Origin: Terriglobus tenax
Lineage (GTDB): Bacteria > Acidobacteriota > Terriglobia > Terriglobales > Acidobacteriaceae
DNA length: 64,000 nucleotides
Reading direction: 5' to 3'
Assembly (NCBI RefSeq): GCF_025685395.1
Contig: NZ_JAGSYA010000004.1
Location: 1,178,001-1,242,000 of the forward strand
Below, piece after piece: positions 57,463 to 64,000 of the stretch. The position numbers and the translations under genes were made by a program. Every line of letters begins with the position of its first letter. The stretch's first letter is position 1. The notes under the pieces were generated by a model. That model was not told the origin of the DNA and ran no database searches. It was given only the letters and a program-made list of their open reading frames with translations.

Positions 57463-57538
57463 GCTTCGGTGGCGCAGCCTCCGGATACTTCGACTGTCAC
57501 TCGATCCTATGTGGCCGGAGCACCTCTTCCCCGAAGCA
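57463..57538 (+). ncRNA. tRNA-like unit 1: acceptor stem and Asp-type anticodon arm
   Basis: Outer stem GCTTCGG (57463-57469) pairs perfectly with CCGAAGC (57531-57537), with A at the discriminator position: 76 nt, tRNA length. An anticodon-like arm TCGA-CTGTCAC-TCGA has the canonical loop of tRNA-Asp (GTC). The D side (GCGCAGCCTCC) and the T side lack normal arms, and no TTC T-loop is present, so it could not be a standard tRNA. Confidence 0.5.
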
Positions 57539-57567
57539 GTATAGAAAGCACCGCGCCAGTGGTGCAG

Positions 57568-57632
57568 TTCAGGGATACTTCATCGGTTGAATCTCCTTCA
57601 GGAGTAGCGGTTCGAATCCGCAAGCCCCTGAG
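57568..57632 (+). ncRNA. tRNA-like unit 2: D- and T-arms with a mini-hairpin in place of the anticodon arm
   Basis: Outer stem TTCAGGG (57568-57574) pairs with CCCTGAG (57626-57632; first pair U-G). Inside are a D-like hairpin TTCA-TCGGT-TGAA with GG in the loop, a four-base loop hairpin CTCC-TTCA-GGAG, and the T-arm GCGG-TTCGAAT-CCGC. A short hairpin where the anticodon arm should be is what is described for the tRNA-like module of the Ro60-bound Y RNA YrlA. Confidence 0.5.
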
Positions 57633-57641
57633 CGATCTCTT

Positions 57642-57713
57642 CCCTGGCACGTGTGGGAATGGGAGTACGGCAGGCAGTAGCGCAGGTTCGGGTTCCTTCT
57701 TCCACCGCCAGGG
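57642..57713 (+). ncRNA. tRNA-like unit 3: 7-bp outer stem with T-loop-like hairpin
   Basis: CCCTGGC (57642-57648) pairs perfectly with GCCAGGG (57707-57713), 72 nt apart end to end. Inside, GTGG(G)AA near 57653 pairs with TTCCAC near 57700 through one bulge, and AGG-TTCGGGTT-CCT forms a T-arm-like hairpin. A UUCG hairpin (57738-57753) lies just downstream. Confidence 0.4.
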
Positions 57714-57795
57714 CGGGGATAACCAGGAGGCCCGCCGCACGGATTCGTCCGTGTTAACAGATACCCGCGCCGTTTGTTCTCTGCCTGCCATGCTC

Positions 57796-57876
57796 CCGGC
57801 TTTACGGTGGCGATGAGATGGGTTCCTTCGGAACAGCGCGTCACAGGTTCGAATCCTGTCACGGCCCAAAAGCCGG
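57796..57876 (+). ncRNA. tRNA-like unit 4: 8-bp outer stem, perfect T-arm, mini-hairpin
   Basis: CCGGCTTT (57796-57803) pairs perfectly with AAAGCCGG (57869-57876). Inside are a five-pair mini-hairpin GTTCC-TTC-GGAAC (57822-57834) and a full T-arm ACAGG-TTCGAAT-CCTGT (57843-57859). As in unit 2, the mini-hairpin precedes the T-arm. The 3' strand of the outer stem overlaps the start of an adjoining 5' half-tRNA (GCCGGTGTAGCTC... with perfect D-arm), so alternative pairings are possible. Confidence 0.45.
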
Positions 57877-57982
57877 TGTAGCTCAGATGGAAGAGCGGCT
57901 GTCATATATACCTGTCTCGAATTATTCCCCGTGGAGTTACCTCCCACTTACTCACCGCGGATAACTTCCGCTTTAGAAAGTG

Positions 57983-58306
57983 ATGTCTATGAGCTCGACG
58001 ATTACCATTCGCAACGCGACGCCCAAGGGCAACCAGTCGCTGTGCGATACCTGCTCCTCTGCGCACATCCAGACCGGATTTGCGGACAGCGAGCGTCTTG
58101 TGCGCTGCATGGAAAGCTGGAGTGCGCCCTTTGAGGTGCCATTCCCCGTGCGCGATTGCAGCAACTACAGCAACCGGACACTGCCTGACCTTACGAAGAT
58201 GGAAAAAATCGCGTGGGAGCTGAACTTCCGCCGTTCCACCCACCCGCTTGGCTTCACCACGAAGGCAGTATTTTCGCCGCCCAAACCTGAGGAGGACGAC
58301 GACTAA
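57983..58306 (+). CDS. Small four-cysteine protein of the Ro60 locus
   Basis: 107 aa from ATG 57983 (ATG 57989 also possible); GAAAG lies just upstream. Cys residues C21 and C24 (CDTC), C42 and C59, plus H28, are spaced as in a small zinc-binding site. The C-terminus is Pro-rich and acidic (PPKPEEDDD). No family is recognised. It lies between the tRNA-like array and the TROVE gene, 97 bp before the latter, and is probably cotranscribed. A role as an RNA- or Ro60-binding partner is inference. Confidence 0.6.
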   Translation: MSMSSTITIRNATPKGNQSLCDTCSSAHIQTGFADSERLVRCMESWSAPFEVPFPVRDCSNYSNRTLPDLTKMEKIAWELNFRRSTHPLGFTTKAVFSPPKPEEDDD

Positions 58307-58403
58307 GTCGATCCCTTTGTGGGCGGCCAACGATAGCGCCGCCCTTGTTCCTCCGGGCTGGCAGCGCTTGCTCCCTGGCCCGGAGAAACAAGGAGGTGCC
58401 GTC

Positions 58404-59753
58404 ATGGCACAACTGAACATCCTGAAATTGAGCGGATTCATCCGCCGCACGCTGCCGCTGAGCGCTCCGCGCACGTATGAGGGGGCGCCGGCCGCAACTC
58501 TTACTCCGGAGCAGGCTTTGCGCCGCTCAGTCATGGCCTGCATGCTGTGGGAGGAAACCTTCTACGAGCAGGGCGAGAGCGCAGCCGCACGCATCGCCGC
58601 GCTGGTTCCGCAGGTGAAGGCAAACACGGTCGCCGCGCTTGCCGTAGAGGCGCGCGAGCGTATGAAGCTGCGCCATGTTCCACTGCTGCTGGTGCGTGAG
58701 ATGGCGCGTTATCCGTCACATCGCGCCCTGGTAGCCGAGACGCTGGAGCGCGTGATCCAGCGTGCGGACGAGTTGAGCGAGTTCGTCGCCATTTACTGGA
58801 AGGACGGGCGCCGTCCGCTGTCGGCACAGGTGAAGAAGGGGCTGGCTGCTGCGTTCGTGAAGTTCGACGGCTATGCGCTGGCCAAGTATGACCGCGCGAA
58901 GACGGTGCGTCTGCGTGACGTGCTCTTTCTATCGCATGCGAAGCCGCGTACGGCGGAACAGGCCGCGCTGTGGAAGCAGCTGATCGATGGTGAACTGCCG
59001 ACGCCGGCGACGTGGGAGGTCCGTATCTCCGCAGCTGGAGCGGATGCGGAGAGCAAGCGTGAGGCGTGGTCTTCGCTTCTGCTGGAGAAGCGTCTGGGTG
59101 CGCTGGCACTGCTGCGCAACCTGCGGAACCTGGAGCAGGCAGGTGTGGAGCGTGGTCTGATTGCGGAGTCACTGGCTGCAATGAAGACCGAGCGTGTGCT
59201 TCCCTTCCGCTTCCTGGCTGCGGCGCGTCATGCTCCGCAGTGGGAGCCGGGGCTGGAGTCGGCCATGTTCCAGAGCATTGCCGGTGCTGAGCGGCTGAAG
59301 GGCCGGACCGTCATGCTGGTGGACGTCTCCGGTTCGATGGATGCCGCGATGAGCGTCCGTTCGCAGATGCTGCGGCTGGATGCAGCCTGCGGTCTGGCCG
59401 TGCTGCTGCGCGAGCTGGCGGATGAGGTAGTGGTGTACACCTTCTCCTCCGGCCTGGTGAAGGTACCGCCGCGCCGTGGCTTTGCTCTGCGCGATGCCAT
59501 CGTTCACAGCCAGCCGCACCAGAGCACGATGCTGGGCTTCGCTCTGGAACGGCTGCGGGAGCGCTATGACCGGCTGATCGTGATCACCGACGAACAGTCG
59601 CACGACCATGTACCTGAACCCGCGGGCAAGGGGTACATGATCAATGTCGCCAGCTACCACAATGGCGTTGGCTATGGTGCATGGACGCACATCGACGGCT
59701 TCTCGGAGTCGATCGTCGAGTACATCCGCTCATCAGAGGCCGTGATGCCATAG
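58404..59753 (+). CDS. Ro60-family TROVE-domain RNA-binding protein
   Basis: 449 aa. ATG 58404 has a perfect AAGGAGG at 7 bp. The first 290 residues are the helical-repeat TROVE ring, including RLRDVLFLSHAKP and other repeat signatures. The C-terminal von Willebrand A domain has an intact MIDAS, DVSGSMD (D307, S309, S311), a later Thr (STMLGF) and TDEQSHD. In known Ro60, misfolded RNAs thread the ring and Y RNAs bind its outer face and regulate access. The neighbouring tRNA-like array fits a Y-RNA role. Deinococcus Rsr and Salmonella Rsr are the characterised bacterial relatives. No rtcB or PNPase gene is in the window. Confidence 0.95.
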   Translation: MAQLNILKLSGFIRRTLPLSAPRTYEGAPAATLTPEQALRRSVMACMLWEETFYEQGESAAARIAALVPQVKANTVAALAVEARERMKLRHVPLLLVREMARYPSHRALVAETLERVIQRADELSEFVAIYWKDGRRPLSAQVKKGLAAAFVKFDGYALAKYDRAKTVRLRDVLFLSHAKPRTAEQAALWKQLIDGELPTPATWEVRISAAGADAESKREAWSSLLLEKRLGALALLRNLRNLEQAGVERGLIAESLAAMKTERVLPFRFLAAARHAPQWEPGLESAMFQSIAGAERLKGRTVMLVDVSGSMDAAMSVRSQMLRLDAACGLAVLLRELADEVVVYTFSSGLVKVPPRRGFALRDAIVHSQPHQSTMLGFALERLRERYDRLIVITDEQSHDHVPEPAGKGYMINVASYHNGVGYGAWTHIDGFSESIVEYIRSSEAVMP

Positions 59754-59757
59754 AACA

Positions 59758-59790
59758 CCGGGGAGTGCCGCCAAGCGGGGCACTCCCCGG
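59758..59790. terminator. 12-bp hairpin terminator between convergent genes
   Basis: CCGGGGAGTGCC (59758-59769) and GGCACTCCCCGG (59779-59790) form a perfect stem, followed by TTTATC. It lies between the TROVE stop and the converging OmpA-like stop. Confidence 0.75.
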
Positions 59791-59791
59791 T

Positions 59792-60472
59792 TTATCGCGC
59801 TACTCTTCGGGGCTGCGGCTTCACTTTCTTTTCATCCACAGGAACCGCACCGGCGGAGGTATCAAGAGCCGCTCCTGCGGGCAGCACATACATCTGCACC
59901 ACGGGCCGGTCTCCAGGCTGCTGCATGACAAGAATGCGGGCGGAATCAATCCCCTTGTCTTCGACCAGATAGGCCTTCGCATTCACGGCACGCTGCGATG
60001 CCAACTGGCTTCCCTTGATGCCGGGCAGGTTGACGACCCCGGTTATGACGAGCCGGAAGCTGGCCTCGCGTGCGAGGCTGAGCGCGGCCTCGTCGAGGCA
60101 GGCCAGCGCCTCATTGCCCACCCGGACCGGGCGCTTCTTGTCCCGGTCAAACGGAAGGGTGCATAAGGGCCGCGACGCAGGAGGAGGAGACGGCGGAGCG
60201 CTGACCGCGAGATACACCTTCTCCGGAACGGATTTTCCGGCGCAGAATGCCTGCACAAGAATCTGTCCTGGCGGGCTGCCTGCGCTGTCGAGCACAGCCT
60301 GAGCTCCGGAAGAGCTAATATTTCCGGAAGTTGTAGTCCATGCCTGAACTGGGTTACAAGTACATACAATCTGCACACGATCCCCCGGAAACAGCGTTGT
60401 TTGCGTCGCAAAACACGCACTATTCCCCTGCATAGGAGCTGCCGTCATGAGCATTAACAAGGCTGCTAACAC
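59792..60472 (-). CDS. OmpA-like C-terminal domain protein
   Basis: 226 aa from GTG 60472, which has GGAGG 4-5 bp upstream and gives a short hydrophobic N-terminus (MLAALLMLMTAA); starts at ATG 60448 or 60433 would shorten or remove it. The C-terminal 110 residues resemble an OmpA peptidoglycan-binding domain (LPFDRDKKRPV, LDEAALSLAREA, SQRAVNAKAYLVEDKGID, RI). A Pro-rich linker precedes it. The start codon lies 25 bp inside the divergent neighbouring gene. Confidence 0.7.
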   Translation of the reverse strand: MLAALLMLMTAAPMQGNSACFATQTTLFPGDRVQIVCTCNPVQAWTTTSGNISSSGAQAVLDSAGSPPGQILVQAFCAGKSVPEKVYLAVSAPPSPPPASRPLCTLPFDRDKKRPVRVGNEALACLDEAALSLAREASFRLVITGVVNLPGIKGSQLASQRAVNAKAYLVEDKGIDSARILVMQQPGDRPVVQMYVLPAGAALDTSAGAVPVDEKKVKPQPRRVAR

Positions 60473-61727
60473 TCCGCCTCCGTCTCGCCGTCTCCGGTCG
60501 TCATCTCTGGCTGTATTGTTGCTGCTGCTTTATCTCCTGCCCGCAGCGGTATGTCAAGCGGTTACGCCTGAGGCGAAAACAAAGCCTGATGAGTGCAGGC
60601 TCGTCCTGGCGCATCCAGGAACGACTGTTTTCGGGCAGCCCGCGCTGGAGAAGCTGCTGACCGACGATCATGCCGACGGATTCTTTCGCGATGCAATCTT
60701 CTATCGCTGCACCCTTACATCCAGCCCCGCACTAAATCTGGAGCATGCCAGCTTCGTCAATGTACAGGCTCCGTCGATTCTTTTTGCGCCAGATACCAAC
60801 CTGAAGAATGCGGTTTTCACGGACTCCAACCTCCGGGGTGCGACGTTCAACTTTGTGACGCTGAAAGGCGCCCGGTTTACCGGAAGCAGAATGGACCTGG
60901 AAGGTGCATCCTTTGAGGCCGCAGACCTCACTGAGGCGATCATCGATGGAGCCGACCTGAAAGATGCCGACTTTATCGCCGCCCGTATGATACGCGTGGA
61001 ATTTCACCCATCCAAGCTGCCGGATATCCAGAACATGGCAGGTGCGATTAATCTTCAAACGCTGGGTGGCCACCGCGGCTTTGACGCGTTGCAGAACCTG
61101 AAGGAAGCCTTCCGGTCACAGCATTTTGACAGCAAAATGCGCGACGTCGGGTTTGCGCTGCAACGAGCCTATCAGCGTTACTACAGCTACCAGTGCCGCA
61201 CCGGCTTGCAGATTGAGCAACAGAAATTTACGGACTATCCGCTTCCCCGGCGGGTCAACGCCTGCTTCCTGTTCGGCGTGCGTGCGATTGCCCTGGATGC
61301 GACATCGCAGTTCGGCAGACGCCCGTGGCGCCCTATCGGCCTTGTCTTTCTGTTGGGAACTGTCTGGTGGGTCGTGCTGTGCGGATGGCTTCCATCGGCA
61401 CAAAAGGGCGTCATGTTCAGTTTCAAAACGCTGGCCGGCGCAACACGCACGGTTCCTTTGCGGCTCATCATCCGGCGCAGCTATGCGTCAGGCCGACGTC
61501 TGCCCGGCAACATGAAATACGCCATGGCACTGGTGGTTGCAGCCATCTTCAATATGCCATTTCAGCAGATTGAGGTCAGCAAGTGGCTTCGCATGGTCAG
61601 CCGTCGCGAGTATGAGTTCCAGACGCGCGGCAGCATACGCACATTTTTAGGAATCCTCACACTCCTGTCGTTCTACCTGTTTACGCTATGGGCACTCAAC
61701 TTCCTGACCGGAGCTTTAACCGGCTGA
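60447..61727 (+). CDS. Pentapeptide-repeat protein with C-terminal membrane helices
   Basis: 426 aa. ATG 60447 has AGGAG 8 bp upstream. A signal or anchor (about residues 19-37) is followed by pentapeptide repeats (about 100-170: A-x-L/F pattern such as LKNAVF, LRGATF, LKGARF, LEGASF, LTEAII, LKDADF). A helical region follows, then two or three membrane helices (PIGLVFLLGTVWWVVLC; ILTLLSFYLFTLWALNFL). Function is unknown; pentapeptide solenoids serve as protein-interaction scaffolds. It overlaps the divergent OmpA-like start by 26 bp. Confidence 0.82.
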   Translation: MSINKAANTPPPSRRLRSSSLAVLLLLLYLLPAAVCQAVTPEAKTKPDECRLVLAHPGTTVFGQPALEKLLTDDHADGFFRDAIFYRCTLTSSPALNLEHASFVNVQAPSILFAPDTNLKNAVFTDSNLRGATFNFVTLKGARFTGSRMDLEGASFEAADLTEAIIDGADLKDADFIAARMIRVEFHPSKLPDIQNMAGAINLQTLGGHRGFDALQNLKEAFRSQHFDSKMRDVGFALQRAYQRYYSYQCRTGLQIEQQKFTDYPLPRRVNACFLFGVRAIALDATSQFGRRPWRPIGLVFLLGTVWWVVLCGWLPSAQKGVMFSFKTLAGATRTVPLRLIIRRSYASGRRLPGNMKYAMALVVAAIFNMPFQQIEVSKWLRMVSRREYEFQTRGSIRTFLGILTLLSFYLFTLWALNFLTGALTG

Positions 61728-61789
61728 GCCCCACGGCGGCAGGGGTATCGTGAAGGGAGAGTCTTCAACCCCACAGGAGGCCCCTACTT

Positions 61790-62794
61790 GTGAAGACGAT
61801 CGGCGTTCTCTTCGGCATGGAAAACACCTTCCCCGGCGCGCTGGTGGAAAACATCAACGCGCGCGGCCTGGACGGCATCCGGGCGGAGTTTGTACAGACC
61901 GGCGGTGTGGAGATGGCCTCTCCTTCTGGCTACGACGTGATCGTCGACCGCATCTCGCACGATGTGCCGTTTTATCGCAGCTACCTGAAGAACGCCGCGC
62001 TCAACGGAACGGTGGTCATCAACAATCCCTTCTGGTGGTCGGCCGACGATAAGTTCTTCAACTATGCTTTGGCCGCCAAACTGGGTGTCGCCGTCCCACG
62101 CACGGTGTTGCTGCCCAGCAAGGAGCTGCCGCCCAATACGACGGAACGATCCATGCGCAACCTGGAGTATCCGCTCGACTGGGACGCGGTCTTCAGCTAC
62201 GTCGGTTTCCCGGCCTTCTTTAAACCGCATGACGGCGGCGGATGGCGGGATGTGCATCACGTTCACAACGCGGAAGAGTTTTTCCACGCCTACGATCAGA
62301 CACGGGACCTGTGCATGGTGCTGCAGGAAGCGGTGCACTTCAAGGAGTACTTTCGCTGCTATGTTGTCGGCCAGCAGAAGGTCCACATCATGCCCTATGA
62401 CCCTCGGCGGCCGCACCACGAGCGCTATATGCAGGACGGGCCGCCGGTTTCGAAAGCATTGCTCAAACGCGTGGAGAAAGATGCCATCACGTTATGCAAA
62501 GCGCTTGGCTATGACCTGAACACGGTGGAGTTCGCCTGCGAGAACGGCGTACCGTATGCCATCGATTTCATGAACCCTGCGCCGGACGCTGACCTGCACT
62601 CGGTGGGCAAAGCAAACTTCGACTGGATTGTGAACGCCGTTGCTGACCTGGCCATTGCAAAATGCAAGACGGGCAAAAAGCCGTCAGAATGGAAGTGGGA
62701 CGCAATGCTGGGAGCACTTCCCGCGGCCAGGCCGGCGACGAAGGCTCCGGCGAAGAAGGCAGTGAAGAAAGCTGCGGTCCCAAAGAAAGGTTGA
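61790..62794 (+). CDS. ATP-grasp-domain protein (RimK-like)
   Basis: 334 aa from GTG 61790 with AGGAGG 9 bp upstream. An N-terminal pre-ATP-grasp domain (IGVLFGMENTFPGALVE) precedes the ATP-grasp with AFFKPHDGGGW and HFKEYFRCYVVG, ending in FACENGVPYAIDFMNPAPDAD, where the metal-binding Glu/Asn normally sit. A Lys/Ala tail (APAKKAVKKAAVPKKG) could bind nucleic acid or a carrier. It is followed at 3 bp by a DUF6572 gene and then a YbdK-like ligase, an arrangement suggesting a small-peptide or amide-forming pathway. Confidence 0.8.
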   Translation: MKTIGVLFGMENTFPGALVENINARGLDGIRAEFVQTGGVEMASPSGYDVIVDRISHDVPFYRSYLKNAALNGTVVINNPFWWSADDKFFNYALAAKLGVAVPRTVLLPSKELPPNTTERSMRNLEYPLDWDAVFSYVGFPAFFKPHDGGGWRDVHHVHNAEEFFHAYDQTRDLCMVLQEAVHFKEYFRCYVVGQQKVHIMPYDPRRPHHERYMQDGPPVSKALLKRVEKDAITLCKALGYDLNTVEFACENGVPYAIDFMNPAPDADLHSVGKANFDWIVNAVADLAIAKCKTGKKPSEWKWDAMLGALPAARPATKAPAKKAVKKAAVPKKG

Positions 62795-62797
62795 AGC

Positions 62798-63130
62798 ATG
62801 GCAGTCGATGAACCCAACAAGGTAGATCAGGTCTCCGTTACCGAGGACGGCGCTTACGTCCTCACCATCAAGGACCACTGGGACTGGGTGGTGGACTTTG
62901 ACCATGTACAGGTACTGGAAGACAAGCTGAACGCGTACCTGGGCTTTATTGAAAGCGGCGAGATGGCCGAGCACTATCCTGCCTCGCAGCAGCTGCCGAC
63001 GGAGATCGACATCCATTTTGAGTTTGCCCCCAGCGAGCTCGGCCTGCAGTTTCTTGAAGCCGCAAAGCAGACGATTGAAAGCGGCGGCTACAAGCTCACC
63101 TGGAACATCGCCACGCAGGCCAACGCTTAA
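62798..63130 (+). CDS. DUF6572 family protein
   Basis: 110 aa, soluble. The pattern AVDEPNKVDQV, then TIKDHWDWVVDFDHVQVL, then KLNAYLGFIESGE matches the DUF6572 family as remembered. Function is unknown. It lies 3 bp after the ATP-grasp gene and 49 bp before the YbdK-type gene, so the three probably form one transcript. Confidence 0.72.
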   Translation: MAVDEPNKVDQVSVTEDGAYVLTIKDHWDWVVDFDHVQVLEDKLNAYLGFIESGEMAEHYPASQQLPTEIDIHFEFAPSELGLQFLEAAKQTIESGGYKLTWNIATQANA

Positions 63131-63179
63131 CGCGATTTACTGACAACTATTTTGCGGGCTGCTACCTTCAAACTCATAC

Positions 63180-64000
63180 ATGCGTCCATCGTTCACGCTT
63201 GGCATTGAAGAGGAGTACCAGACCGTCGATCCCGAGACACGGGACCTGCGATCGCATATCGCCACCGAGATGCTGGCAAAGGGCCGCATGCGCCTGGAAG
63301 AGCGTGTGAAGGCCGAGATGCACCAGTCGGTCGTCGAGGTGGGAACACGCGTCTGCCGCAATATCGAAGACGCCCGCGAAGACCTGTACGACCTGCGCCG
63401 CAACATGATCCGCCTGGCCGAGGAGCACGGCCTGCTGCTGGTGGCCGGCGCAACCCATCCCTTCGCCGACTGGCGCACGCAGGAGATCTATCCGGACGAC
63501 CGCTACCATCGCGTGGTCGCTGACCTGCAGCTGGTGGCACGCGCCAACCTGATCTTCGGCCTGCACGTTCACATCGGCATTGAGGATCGCGAGGCGGCCA
63601 TCCGCATCATGAACTCGATGCGGTACTTTCTGCCGCACATCCTGGCGCTGAGCACCAACTCGCCCTTCTGGCTTGGCATGGAGACCGGCTACAAGAGCTA
63701 TCGCGCCAAGGTCTTTGAGAACTTTCCGCGGACAAACCTGCCGGACAGCTTCGCCAGTTATTCGGAGTTTGAAAACTACGTCAACCTGCTGATCAAGACC
63801 AACACCATCGACAATGCGAAGAAAATCTGGTGGGACATCCGTCCGCACCCGTTCTTCAACACGGTAGAGGTTCGCATCTGCGATATTCCCCTGAGAGCAG
63901 AGGAATCAATCGCTATCGCAGCTCTGATCCAGGCCACGGCGGCAAAACTCTACAAACTGCACGAGGCCAACGTGGATTTTCGCCAGTACAGTCGCGCCCT
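63180..64000 (+). CDS. YbdK-type glutamate--cysteine-ligase-like carboxylate-amine ligase (3' end outside window)
   Basis: The first 273 residues are inside the window. GCS2 family motifs are clear: TLGIEEEYQTVDP (metal Glu), EVGTRVC, HPFADW, FGLHVHIGI and VEVRICDIPLR. YbdK-like proteins have weak glutamate-cysteine ligase activity or unknown amide-forming roles. Only the N-terminal part can be described. It is the third gene of the ATP-grasp/DUF6572 cluster. Confidence 0.9.
   Translation, partial: MRPSFTLGIEEEYQTVDPETRDLRSHIATEMLAKGRMRLEERVKAEMHQSVVEVGTRVCRNIEDAREDLYDLRRNMIRLAEEHGLLLVAGATHPFADWRTQEIYPDDRYHRVVADLQLVARANLIFGLHVHIGIEDREAAIRIMNSMRYFLPHILALSTNSPFWLGMETGYKSYRAKVFENFPRTNLPDSFASYSEFENYVNLLIKTNTIDNAKKIWWDIRPHPFFNTVEVRICDIPLRAEESIAIAALIQATAAKLYKLHEANVDFRQYSRA

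Larger units (their letters stand above)
57385..57960 (+). ncRNA. Array of tRNA-like / Y-RNA-like units upstream of Ro60
   Basis: About 575 bp without coding signal, on the same strand as the TROVE gene. It holds two exact T-arms with loop TTCGAAT (57607-57621, 57843-57859), a variant T-loop (TTCGGGTT near 57688), a perfect D-arm (GCTC...GAGC, 57880-57895), a canonical Asp anticodon loop CTGTCAC, a UUCG hairpin (57738-57753), and four outer stems of 7-8 bp at tRNA-like spacing (listed separately). No unit forms a complete functional tRNA. Bacterial Ro60 binds Y RNAs such as YrlA whose one module mimics tRNA, so these are candidate Ro60 ligands. Degenerate tRNA pseudogenes are the alternative. 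Confidence 0.6.

Noticed and set aside
57463-57900. Complete functional tRNA genes in the Ro60 array
   Set aside because: No unit combines acceptor, D-arm, anticodon arm and T-arm correctly; only parts are present.
57507-57947. Leftward frames beginning like MTGFEPVTRC or containing GRDRIRTCD
   Set aside because: These peptides are the well-known false products of reading tRNA sequence backwards (TTCGAATCC gives GFEP/RIRTC). They support the tRNA-like nature of the region and are not genes.
1-64000. CRISPR array, rRNA genes, intact insertion sequences
   Set aside because: No regular repeat-spacer pattern, no rRNA-like sequence and no complete transposase were seen.

Overview
The window reads as chromosome of an acidobacterium, most likely class Terriglobia (Acidobacteriaceae). 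This is inferred from gene content and high GC, not from a marker search. Supporting signs are a fused BcsA-BcsB cellulose synthase, a carboxypeptidase-regulatory-type TonB receptor, DUF1080 beside an exported Gfo/Idh/MocA oxidoreductase, and dispersed GTCATCC-type intergenic repeats.

Layout. 1-14.8 kb: a truncated DUF3857/transglutaminase gene, then a leftward cellulose operon bcsQ-bcsAB-bcsZ-bcsC. 15.0 kb: tRNA-Lys(TTT). 15.2-20.7 kb: a leftward heptose/LPS-core operon (GT9 transferase, hldE, hldD, ATP-grasp ligase) with a divergent DUF4254 gene. 20.7-26.4 kb: a TPR protein, a PilZ/response-regulator pair whose receiver lacks the phospho-Asp, an ATP-grasp-like protein, DUF1080 and an oxidoreductase. 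26.5-31.4 kb: exported RidA, then an AT-richer patch holding a methyltransferase remnant, an O-acyltransferase, tmRNA, an integrase remnant and composite repeats. 31.4-36.2 kb: Uup-type ABC-F ATPase, a 41-aa membrane peptide with a 24-bp tandem duplication at its stop, khpA, rpsP and two esterases. 36.2-50.5 kb: histidine kinase, stand-alone transpeptidase and a SpoIID-metallopeptidase fusion, converging on an alpha-2-macroglobulin/DUF1175 operon, then a TonB receptor with a small metal-binding-like secreted protein. 50.6-56.9 kb: an ABC exporter and a cyclic beta-1,2-glucan-synthase-like protein without the usual GH94 end. 57.2-59.8 kb: a Ro60 (TROVE) locus. 59.8-64 kb: OmpA-like lipid-exposed or periplasmic protein, pentapeptide-repeat membrane protein, ATP-grasp protein, DUF6572 and a truncated YbdK-type carboxylate-amine ligase.

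The most interesting region is the Ro60 locus. Upstream of the TROVE gene and on the same strand lies about 575 bp of non-coding sequence. It holds at least four tRNA-sized units closed by 7-8 bp stems, two canonical TTCGAAT T-arms, one variant T-loop, one perfect D-arm and one canonical Asp anticodon loop, but no complete functional tRNA. A 107-aa four-cysteine protein sits between this array and the TROVE gene. Bacterial Ro60 proteins are known to bind tRNA-mimicking Y RNAs (YrlA), so I read the array as a multi-unit set of Y-RNA-like tRNA mimics. The pairings were found by eye and have not been tested against shuffled sequence.
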